Shown here one piece after another: positions 50,301 through 62,300 of a stretch of 64,000 bases of DNA; within the stretch, counting starts at the first letter, position 1, and each line of letters opens with the position of its first letter. A program made the translations under genes and the position numbers. The stretch covers positions 72,953 through 136,952 of the forward strand of contig LUCM01002411.1 in the NCBI GenBank assembly GCA_008360955.1. Reading direction: 5' to 3'. Under the pieces are notes generated by a model. It saw only the letters and a program-made list of their open reading frames with translations, was not told where the DNA came from and made no database searches. Source of the DNA: Fasciolopsis buskii. Lineage: Eukaryota; Platyhelminthes; Trematoda; Plagiorchiida; Fasciolidae.

Positions 50301-53300
50301 GAATGAGCCACATCACCCCCTGTCGCCAAGCTTCACGCGAAACAAACCCCTGCATCCCATCCCGGTGGTCTAACTGGGACTGCACGGACCAGTCTCCCGA
50401 ATAAAATTATCATAACACTACGTCATAACATCGACCAACCACCTTCAACCATCTTCCGATCGCTATCTACCTCGGACAAAACTGTCGAACGCGACAATTG
50501 GTCTAAGGGGATAAACGAGGCAAGCAATAGCCACCTCAATCCATTCACATTTGATGCCTCTTCTTATGACCAAACACTGGACAGTAGCAACTCACGTATA
50601 ACCTCTGATTTAATCACAAGATTCTCAACTCCATGTCCTACCGATACATTGAAAGGAAACGGTGTCCAAACGTCGAAAATCTTCTCACATTCGTTCTTAG
50701 CGGTCATGTTTCTAAACCCCATAACGAGAACAATCTTAATGATGTTGTGTATACTCGACCTATGCTCGATACCCGAAAGTCACGCCAACGTCACAGATAC
50801 TTCAAGTTGGCAAATGCCAATCGAACATTCTGCATGAGCGAAAACACTTCGTCTGATATAAGACCACCAGATGAGAAGTGACTACTCAAATAACCAAGTC
50901 TATCCACTTCACCCAGTTATTGGCCTGCAAAAAAGAAGGTTCCGTTTCAAAGCAATCCAATCTTGTATCAACGACTTACGTTTCGAAGGTGCAAAACACA
51001 TCCCAAACAGAACCACGCTAGTGTTCACACGATCGAGAAAAATCCGCGACTTACTTGAGTCTTCATTCAGTAATATAACGGCATTCGCATACTCTAAGTC
51101 AGACAATTTCTTGTATGAGAAAATATCAATACCACTATTCCCGCATTAGGATGGGACGATTCCTTTCATTGCCTGAATGTCAAGATTGTAAACAAACACC
51201 GGTCGACGTGATAGACTGGAGTGAAAAAAATGCCGTAAGTACGAACTAGACTTCGGTTGTTTGAATAGAGATTGTATAAGTGGAGTGAATTTTTCCGGTA
51301 CATCGTTCAGTGAAGAGCAACACCACAATGACGAGATCAACTGGGTCGAACGCCACTTTCGGATGAGAAAAGCGATCAATTGTTCGCTGAAGTTGTGCCT
51401 GTATCGCAAGATTTGTCGCAGCGTGAATATTTGGTGCTGTCCAGCAGCTTGGTCCATCTTTGCCCCCGATATATCAAGTGTGTTGAGAGCCCGCTTGAAA
51501 ATACATCACACTTTCGTCCACGTACAGTCTGTTCCGCAATGCCCACGATCAACATGTTTCTCAACTGTATTCAGCTAACTTTCCTACCGTTGACCTTCCG
51601 CTTCGTGATTCCAGATGTGAGTAGAACACCTGTATATCGGGGAAATTTTTTTGTGCTTGCCGCCATTGACTGTCTGTATCCGATTGTGATCCTATGGACA
51701 AAACCCATGAGTTAGTACATGTAAGGCACTCCTTCGTGACAATGCATCGGCATTTGTATCGTTTGTTCCTGGTCGATGTATTCATTCACATTCATACTCG
51801 TGAAGTGCCGTTTGCCTTTGGGGATCTTTAAAGTTTCGCAGCCAGTGTAGCGACGCATGGTCCGTTCGCAACAAAAACGTGCGTCTTAGTAGATACTGTT
51901 GGAAGTGTTTCACAAAATGCACCACTACCAACATTTTCTTACGCGCTGTGCAACAGTTTCGTCCGCTTCGGTCCAGCGTACGAATTCCGCAGGCTATTAC
52001 GCGTTCCTGGTTGTCTGCTGACTTCTGCGAGACCACCGCCCCAATCGCCGTATCAGTGGTATCCGCGTCAAGTAAGAATAGGCCTGCATTCGCTGACGTA
52101 TCAGGTAGAGACAGAATGGGTGATGTGCAAAGGGTCTCTTTGGAGTGTTGAAGGGATTTATCCATTCCAATTTGCTTTCTTTTTTGGTTATTTCAGTTAG
52201 TGGGGCTGCTGCCGACGAATATCGGTGAACAAATCGTCTATAGTAGGAGGCTAGCCCTAATAAGCTGCGCAAGTCGTCCAGCTCAGTAGGTGTTGCAATC
52301 TCATACTTTCTTAACCTTCCCCCAGATCGCTATGTACTCTGTCACGTGATATTGTGTGGCCCAAGCAAGTAACTTCTTTCCTCAAGAACACGCATTTCCC
52401 GGGACTTGATTTTAGACCTGCATCTTCCAGTCGTTCGAATACTGCACATTTGTTGGTGAATTTCCTTCCCGGGGACGATTGTGTCGTCCGAAAAGAATAC
52501 ACGTGTGCTAGGAACTAGATCGGCCACTGCAATCTGCATGAGCCGTTGAAACGTGACAGGCGCGTCGCACAGGCCGAATGCCACAGTCTCGAGCTCGGAC
52601 GAATGATAAACGCCTTTTTGTTCGCGATCTTCCGGTCTAAATTCCACTTGCCAATATCCTGATGTTAGATCCAGCGTTGTGAACCACCCAACGCTTCTAA
52701 GGTGTCGAGAATTCGGAAAAGGAGAATCGAGGTCTTGAATGTAACTTTGTTTAACTTCAGATAATTTGCACACACACACACACACACACACACACGTATG
52801 GTACTTCCGCGTATACCATTCGTGGGCACTGGTTAATCAGCAGAGAACAACGCCAAGCGGCAGTTTGGTTGCAACGCTTACCAGACTGATTCATCTTCGT
52901 TTTTTACATGAATATCTATCACCATTTTTATACAGCGGTACAATCACTTATTCACACCGGTACCTGGCGATTTGTTCCCTTGCCCAGACTGACTCCAGGG
53001 GTTTTATTAATTTCGATGTAAACACTTTGCCACCGTCCCCGCAGAAGGGTAGACAGTCTATCAGATTTTTTGATGGAAGACCGGTGTCTACGACAGTGTT
53101 TCATTTGAAGGTGTTAGTTGAAGGTCCACTTTGTCTGTGGGTCAACTAAGCTGCTCTCTGAAGTGCCCTGTCCAAAGTTCCTGAGAGAAAATCAGTGAGT
53201 CATCAGGTATCTTGGCCATGTCCCTTACTCCCCGCTTCCGTGCACCAGCATTCCTAACCCATCGGTAAAGGTTGAGGCTGTTGCCGATAACCGCAGCCTT

Positions 53301-56300
53301 TCCCAGTTCCTCCCATTCCCCTATCTACCACTGGTCTCGGGCACGTCTCGGGCTCTTAGTCAGCTGACTTATCGTGGGTTTACGCGTCTCACTGTATGTA
53401 GAATCCGAGGGGACGGATCTGCGAGCCGCCAGCACAGCAACTGAAGCCGAGGATATCCATGGTTCCTGAGACTCACGTGACATGGAATCCTGCTTGGCAA
53501 TTGCCGCTTAGTGGAGGGCTTCTTTGAACTGCCCCCAATGTTCGCCCGGATCCTGGGTATTTCGTTGTGACTGCATTCGAGTTGAGAGCTCCGGCTAGAA
53601 ATGAGCTCGGCGACTATCGTCTAGAACTGGCTTTGCAGAACGCGTGAATTTCGTGAGAATATGATTAAACACAAGGTCCGAAAAAGCGAGCACGGACTAA
53701 AGCATTATCTCAATCCACGGATGAGAACCAGAAAGATGGATAGACCTACATTGATCCACATCACCGGTGACCCATAAAAACGTGATCAATCTGAGTCAAA
53801 CTCTGCGAAGGGAAAGGTGATCTGATGTTTCCTGTGACAAAAATTTGTGCTTCACGGAAACCGTCTGTGATCGGAACCAATTTGAGAACCCTATCCGGCA
53901 CCACGTTCGACGCAACGTCATGTGTTACGGACTCGACCCACAGTTCGACAACGACGAACGTCAATTTAAGTCAGTTAGACGGTTAGATTTAAGATCAGGG
54001 GACACGTAAACTAGTGGGTGGTGAATAATTGCTGGAACTTCCTGCACCGGGTTTTCCGATTACGCAAACCAATGATAATGTATGTATGTACCGACCGCGG
54101 TCGGTTTTCGGTCATGAAGGTCAAACCGTTTGCACAGTTCTGACATAAGAGCAACGATGTTAAACGCTTTGCACCTATTCACAAGTTCATGTTACCCACA
54201 TGATTTTCCTGGAGGTCGCGATGGACACCGGTGAACGTGAGAATGATTTCTGCTGGATAGACAGAAACCAGTGCCTGTTTTGAAACCAAAAATCTGAATG
54301 AATGAGCAGATTTCGTGCATGCCCTTTGGAAAGTGCCTTGTCAAATGATTCACGTGTGAAAGGCCATGCTAGTTTGACCAATTTGGAAGAGGTCAACTAT
54401 GATAGCCCCGTTTTTGTATGAACGTCCGGTTGCTACGGGACTCAGGGACAGAAAAAACATCAGGCGAACAACCTGACATTGCTACTCACAAGAATTAAAC
54501 TCAGGGAATAAAGAACAATTACGACGGTTTCATTGATGTATGTATGTCTATGTGTACAAGCTTGGAATGGATACATGGTCACGATGTCACCTTACCAATA
54601 AGTGGGATATCACGCGTGTCACCCGGCCCGTGTCACTGCAGTCAGTGTCGATGCGTTATTTGGACGTGTGTGCGCACGTGTGCGTGTGTGTGTGCGTTGG
54701 TATAGGCCAGGGTAGTTGGAAAGCATGAGCCATAAGTCATTGGGCCAAAAGGTTAGGGGTCAAACGTTTGAACCCTAGAACTTCAAGACTCCCGAGCGTT
54801 CGTATTCGGATATGTTTGGATCGATTAGGCGCCAATCCACAGACGACCTTAAATGGTTGGTCGAGGTCTATACGAGGACTAGTGTCTACCACGTAGGTTA
54901 AGATTAGCCTGTATATTGCCCCTGACTAGCTGGATTAAGTCAGCATAGGTGGTGTTCTATCGTCCGCATGAATAATCGACAAGTTAATCGACCGACACGA
55001 AATGCGCGGCGTTGATGGTAGCTGTTACCATTGCGTGGAGACATCTAGTAAGGATTTCTGATGAACAATCGCTCCTGAAAGACATTTATAAAAAGGTCTT
55101 TTCTTTCGGACACAAATGTCTCAGGTTTCGCGAATAGACGGCAAGGTTGGCGCGTAAATGGAGTAGGTTTAAACAAACAGCAAACACATCGGCAGTACTT
55201 TTTACCTACATTGTTACATTTGCAGGGTAAATTAACAAATTTAATTCCCGTCGTAAATGTTTTCAACCATGCGCGCGTTTTCATGATCACATCGTTCCAG
55301 CGAATTGGAGGTACGTCCGATTTCTTTGGGAATCTCGCTGCTCTCAAAAAATTTCGCAAAATACAAATCGCGGTGTATTGCAATCACTTAGAGTTTTGTG
55401 TCAGTAAATTGCTTTGAAACAATTTTGCTGCTACATTACCTGTGGACGAGTACTGTTTTTTGTAAGGTGTCCCAGAATTCGCATCGTTAAAATTTTCTCG
55501 GAAAATATCTTTTCAAATCGTCTTTAACGTTCAATCTGTTTTGCCTCCGCAGTGGTGAGGGGAACAGAGTGTGAGATGCGTGAGCGCTGGACGCGGGCGA
55601 ATCGCCCTGAACTACCATCGGGACACTAGACGTTCTATTGTCAAACCAAATGGATACAGGGGATTCGAAACTAGAGCAATTAAGAGCAGCTCACGAGGCA
55701 AGAGTGCTAGGAGAAGTGTCGGTGCCTTCAAAAGCAAATTCTGAATCTGGATGTACGATAAACAGTGAGGCTAGGGAAGATTCTAAGCAAGCGTACGCTG
55801 AGGTCGTGCAGAAAAATGGGAGCAAGTTAGGAAACAATGCAATCAAGGGGCTAGCAAACACTGTGCTAATTAAGGTTAGCACGAAGAGGCTGGTTGCCTC
55901 CACACTGGTACAAGCAGCAGCTATCATAGCAAAACCAAGCAAAAGCAAGAATTCTACGCAGCTGACTGCACCGAAGAAAAGTGGTGCCGACCAAGAAGAC
56001 AAAAGACGCAGGATTAGTAATGATAGTAGATTTCAAATGGGCTAAATAGTGCAAAGTGGCAGCCCACAGAGCTCGGAAAGAACTTTTTAGGCTTAAATCG
56101 GCCACCTCATGTACGAAGGCAGACGTGTTCGCACCGTTTTACGAGGCTATCATCAGAGTCCACCTAGAATACTGCATCCAGGCTTGGATACCATTCCTCA
56201 AAATGGATATCGCTTGTTTGGAGAAAATACACCGGTTGGCCACCCGTATGGTGGAGGGTCAACTGGACCCTTTCTCGTAAGCAAAAAGAGAGGATTGAGG

Positions 56301-59300
56301 AGGATCTGATTGAAGCATACAAAATATCGAAGGGTCTAACGGGCCTAAGAGCAGATTTCTTTAAGCTGGTCACTGATCGAAAAACCAAGAGGAAACAATG
56401 TAGAGTTACGGAAGCCACAGTCAGGGTTGAACGCAAGAATGAACTTCGTCAGTAATAGGGTAGTGAGCTCTTGGAATAGGTTAACGGATGCACGGGTGGG
56501 TTCACATAATATCGATACTTTTAAGAAGTTACCAGATACGAAGTGGGAAGATGTGTTCCCGTAGGTGAATGTTTAATTTGCCTTACATCTACCGTAAAAT
56601 TTCATGCATCAACCTTAGCAGTTGCCAGTTACTACGAGCTGGGCAGTGTTATGAAACACGCGCGTAATAGTTGTCTCTCGCCTGTAAGGGTGAGAAGAAG
56701 TTAACCCACTTCTTTTTCGGCCATACCGGGACATCGGATCATACACTGAAGGGCAAGGAGAAACGGATTCTATTGCAGTAATGGATGCCGTTTTTCGTGC
56801 ATATCACTGGAAGTATTCTGGAAGCTTCTTTGGTTACCCGACGACTACTGTTCCGTGTCAACTGAATTGAACTGAACAGAATGTAGGGACAAAAGACGGT
56901 AGGTCAATATTGATAATAATCACAATAATAATGGCTATACCAACAATTATGCTAACATAATAATTAGGACAACGGTAATAATAACAGTCGACTGACCCTT
57001 TTGCTCGAAGCGCGTTGTCTTCTTCGATAGAACGACCAAACACAAATGCATTCTCTCGTCCCACTTCTTCAACAATCTCGGCATTCACACCGTCGAGTGT
57101 ACAAATTGTCAGGGCACCGTTGAGCTGAAAGAAAACCATAAAGTTAGATAATGCGAAAAAAATTAGTTGACGCGCAAGCGCACATACAAACACACACACA
57201 CCGAGAGAGAGAGGGCGAGAGAGTGTGTGACAGGTATTTCCCATCAATGGATTAGACACGTCCTTTGTAGGATATCACATTTCTCTTAGGACATCCACTC
57301 AGAAATCGTCATATTTCATTTTCGCAGAAAAAATCAAATAAAAAAAGAAAACATACATGAGAAGCATGTTAGTTCAAACGTATTTTCATTCAAATCTTGA
57401 TTGAATCCGTTCGCTTGAGACCTTCAAAATGATATTCGTCTTCTACATTTCTTTTCAACTTTCGCCTTGGGAAAGATGTGCTCAGGTGGCACTGTAGTAA
57501 ACCGTTTTGGGTATTGTTATCACGTTCGTTTTACAAGGGACTTTGAAAAGGCCTCCAATTCCATGTCCACTAACGAGTATACAGTTAAAACGCATCATTC
57601 CGGTATCGAACTTTCACGCCACCTGCTTTTATTTGTCTACGCATCAATTCTAACGTCCAATAAACGATGCACCGTTATCTCCTTCCGGATGAATTTGACA
57701 CAGGTGTGAATGATGCAGATACTTCCGAATAATGCAATTGTTGGTTGCAGACTTCCAACCCCGTTTTCCAAGCAATTACAATTAAATGAACTCGATAACC
57801 TGGATACTCTTAGTAACTTTCACTTGTCGATTTTGAAAACATGCATAGGATTTTAGAACGTTTGAAAGTGTTATTTCTATTCTTCACTCATTATATACTC
57901 GTCCCCAGAGTGTGATTTTCGCTCGCTACCTTCTGGCTACCCGTAAACATGACTACATGTTAAATACAGATCATCTTGTTCAAAATATCAAATCGTCCGG
58001 TCACCGCAGATTAATATGGGGACGAAGCTAAGCGTGGTGCCTGAATTACGAGATTGCAAACAAAAGACAACATAACGAGGTTTCTGGAGCCAACGAATCT
58101 GAATTTGCAAGTGATCCTACTATGTGGGGAGATGTTTGGACGCGGGTCGGAAGCGATCACAGCCCCACGGAGCCGAGGCTGGGCAATACCCAACGATTAC
58201 ATGGGATATTCCAGTAGATGAGCATTCTCTATCCGCTCCGACAACCGATCCAGAACCAAATGTATCCAGTTTGTCGAAAGGCACATTTCTCTTGTGGAAA
58301 TCTTGAACATCTCCGTGCTAAATGCCCTACCAGATAAGTTGCCTGTCAGCGTTGTGTAAAAGTGTCACCTTAAATGTGTATGCGGATAGAAACCAGTCCA
58401 TCGTTAGCTACATCTACTCCCAGTCCCCCGTTATCGTCGGTTATCCCAGCACCCGATCCTGTTTGCCTGGGTTCGATGACCGACAGAGCTCGTTTGAACG
58501 AAGTTGAACCTCACACTCTAACAGGTACCCTCAGTTCGGACAGCTGTATGTCCCAATCAGTCGGTGATACTTACAAATGAACGGTTCATTCACGTGATTC
58601 GCAAATGACTATGACCCCAACATATCTAGTCTACTATACTGCAGGTTGTTTCAAAGTACCGCTTTGCTGTCAGGACATGATTTATAGACGAGCAAAAATT
58701 TCAGCGATGAGAAATTAATGCGCGGACGCATTTCTGAGCACGGATTTCGCGGAAAAAAATGAAAAACTAAGTACAGTGTTTGACGGCAAATATGTTATGT
58801 AGTTATACGGTTGCGAGAATCCAAAAGTCTCCACTGTTCGGCCACCAGGGAAATCAAAATCACTGGACATCGTATTATAACGCAAGATATGAATCGGATG
58901 AAACCGTTACGCGATATTCCATCTACTGACATCAAATCCATGCAACGGAGGATTGGCATGCTTATCTACCGTTCTCAGTGAATCCCTTCGTTTTCCGATG
59001 AAATTAGCTCTCTTGTTTAAAACAAATCGTTTACGCTCCATCCGTTGTTGCAAGACGCATTTAAGAGTTTCAAGAACAACCCAGGAAGGGCCATGCCTGT
59101 CACACTGGATGGCAGTATTTCATTAATGATCAAAATAGATGCTGCAGCAACTTTGTTAGATCAAAATAACCCACCAGTGGCCTTCTTCTCGTGTACCCTA
59201 ACTGAAAGTTTAAAAAAACATTATCCGGCAGTTGAGCGGACATGTGCATTTGTCGAAGTCGACCGGATAGATAGCCATTTCCAGTGACGTAACAATGTGA

Positions 59301-62300
59301 AATGAGAAAATGTACAGCGAACCTAGGTAAAGTAGGTAGCTCACGTCTTCATCTTCGTGGCTGAGGTCCGAAAGACTCATCAACTAGCTGGATGGAGACA
59401 CTGAAGGATATGGCAGTGAACTGCGAACAGTAGCGATCGTATTGTCATTTTCTATCGAATGAATGTGATTGAACGGTTGCGTCTGTACAGTCAGACTGTG
59501 TTCCGTGTGTTGGCTGCAGCAGCATCTTATCTTTTCTCGCCTGCATAGGTCCACTCCCTGTTCCCCTTGGAAATTCACTCTCTTTATAGAACCGTGTAAC
59601 TCTGGGGAAAAGGCAGCGGTCAATGAGGCTTGCCTTGTTGTTTAACGCTGAACGATGATGATGATGATGCAGAACAGTTAAACTAAAAAGGATTAAGAGA
59701 TCCAGAGGTGACCAGTAGAACTGTCGATTTGCCGTGCTTTCTTGCGACATGCGCTCTTCCAGCCTAAATAGAATCCGTCTAGAAATCTAGGCGGCTTTTA
59801 TACTATCTGGGAGTAAGTCCTATGCTTCTTTTTGCGTGTACCAAACATCTGCTCTAATCGATGGGAGAAGTTCGGAACGTGAACTTGAGGTGCGCGAAAA
59901 ATGAAGCCGCGGTAGACAAGCCACCTTTAAAGTTGCTCAACCGTTCGAGAGGCTAAATATTCATGTTAACAGTATGAGGTTGAATGTTTTCATGAAGCAA
60001 TTCACCACGCGATATCATCGCTCAACTCGCCACGTGGTGAAATTCAACAAACCGTTCAGAGCCTGCCCGGTAGCGTAATGGCTAAAGCGTCTGACTTAAA
60101 ACCCTTTGTTTGTCCCGGGTTCGCGTCCCAGTTCGGGCTTGGTCCATATGCACTACTCATCATTGCTAACAAGAATGAAACAGCTGTACAATACTTCCAT
60201 GGTTTCTTAATGGTGAGTTGGGCGATGATATCAGATGGCGAATTATTTAATGAAGGCTAAATATTCATTTTAATGGTCCCTATACCTCAATCGAATCAGA
60301 ACTGTTACCTTCTAACTAAGACAGGATCAGAAGCCACCGGTAATCCACCAACGCACAGCATTCACAAAGTACCCTCGTCCACTAGATCCCAAGAAGACAC
60401 CTCATCGGAGATGCCAAGACATCGGTGCTGTCTACGAAACCGAGAAACCTGAGTAAATCGATGCATTGTACCATAACAGTACCAACCGATTTACTCAACA
60501 ATAAGACTTAAATGATATCATCCTTATTCTGCCCAGGGGCGAATCAGCCACATATTATCCTATCCTTCATGTAGACCATTTAAACAATACGCTTTGTGCA
60601 AGATGTTTCAAGTTGTTTTAAAAAACACCAAAGAATTTCATCCTGTTCGTGTGTTTACACCGGCAATCGAGTTCAGAAGCGCAACTGAGACTTCTCGATT
60701 TGCGAAATTGACCGTATATGCTCTGTTCACATATAAACATTTAGCGGGCTGATCTCAAATCACCTGGATGTAATATCCAATGAGGTCTGGAGTACCAAGC
60801 ACACATACTCAAGTTCCGGGGCTTAGTTGCGATGCATAGAAGATTAAGACACGCGCGGTACAATCTCTCTCACATAAAACTCGTAGCGCACATTAGTCTG
60901 GAAAAAAAGGACTTCCGGGTTACGCGTTTCAAAATGAGTGATTCTGAACGTGTTTATGCGTTAGCCCGTATAAAAAAGCACAATAGCTGTGACTGGTTGT
61001 TTTTCGATACTGAAGGCGGCTGATCTCCCGGAGGTCCTAACCAGATATCCAACGAAAAGCGGCTGAACATCGAGTATCACGTTATTCAGTCGTAAAATGA
61101 GAAAGAAATTTTAAAAAATAGTGATGATTTACAGCTCACCGATGCACATACTGGACAATCAGAATGGTCGGGCCAAATATGCTTTCCAATTTTTTTTTCA
61201 ATCCCAGTTATTAAGGATCTCGATGCAACCGGTGAATGCCACACACACACACAAACACACACACACACGCGTTTGGAGTAACATCAAACTAAGTGCACAA
61301 CTTCTAAAACATTGAACATAGTTCATTACTTCAGATAGAGAAAAAGTTTCCGTGCAGGCATGTGTGTACGCGTGCATCCGACTGCGAGTTGGAGGTGGAT
61401 TCACACGGTACGTCCTACTACTTGTACTCAAACAAAGCTTTCATGGAAATGGCATTTTACCAATCATATTGCATGATTTATCTCAATCTCGAGCAAAAGC
61501 AAGCTAGCAATTTTGATCCTGAAACGTGGGATTTTCTCCGCGTAACCGGATATGGGAACGATTTGTGCAAAAATTTCCTCCCTGTGACCGTATGGTCGTT
61601 TTGCAGTGGCAATAACCGCAAAATCCGTCGTGCGCTTCCGGGGAAATTTTGTTCATCCATCTGTATGCGAAACATACTAAGGAGAAGAAAAACCAATACT
61701 TTCGAGCCTTGTGTCCCCTTTCTCAATCTTAACCTTGCCTGGCCGACGAAAATCCCCCGACGAATGAGCATGCGATTCTCAAATGGGCTTACCATAGATT
61801 CACGCCCCTAACGATTCAAAGAAGATTCTAGTGAGAATGAAAGACAACTTCGGTCACGACGACCCGGGACTGTTGAGTCCTCGCGGGGTTCAACGCATGC
61901 ACGTTTATCTGCACAAAAGCATGGGCATGCTCACCTACGCAAACACACACGCATGTGTGCAAATTCCAATGTTTCCTTCGCACACCTACTCTCTGTTAGC
62001 TGGCTCACACGTGTGCATTGCTGTCATGTCGTCTGCTGATGATAGTATTCCGGCTTTATGTCTAGCCGGCTCCGACAAAATTAATACATATATATATATA
62101 TATATTCATGTTTGACAACGAGTCCTAGTTTGGATCGAAACGTTACGATAAACGCATTAACTCAGTGTACGCCTTCTCAACTATATATATATATATATAT
62201 TGCTCACGCATAAGCATACATGCAAAATATATGTAGTACGTGATTTCGGCGTGTTGTCCTTTCATCTCTGAGATGTCGAATGTGCGGCTTGTCTACCGTG

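Larger units (their letters stand above)
56571..58244. other. Intron flanks of the 57 kb phosphorylase exon
   Basis: Includes the exon 56997-57124 (listed) and a CA/GA tract (57188-57230). ORFs at 57467-57709 and 58011-58193 are unrecognised. Decayed gypsy sequence may start within 57900-58244. Confidence 0.4.

Noticed and set aside
55691..56002. A 103-codon minus-strand ORF with membrane-like composition
   Set aside because: It is the antisense of the Lys/Ser-rich + ORF, whose codons give hydrophobic residues when reversed.
60071..60129. tRNA gene on the plus strand
   Set aside because: A and B boxes are present, but the head recurs near 30.7 kb with changes that would break stems. Treated as a SINE.
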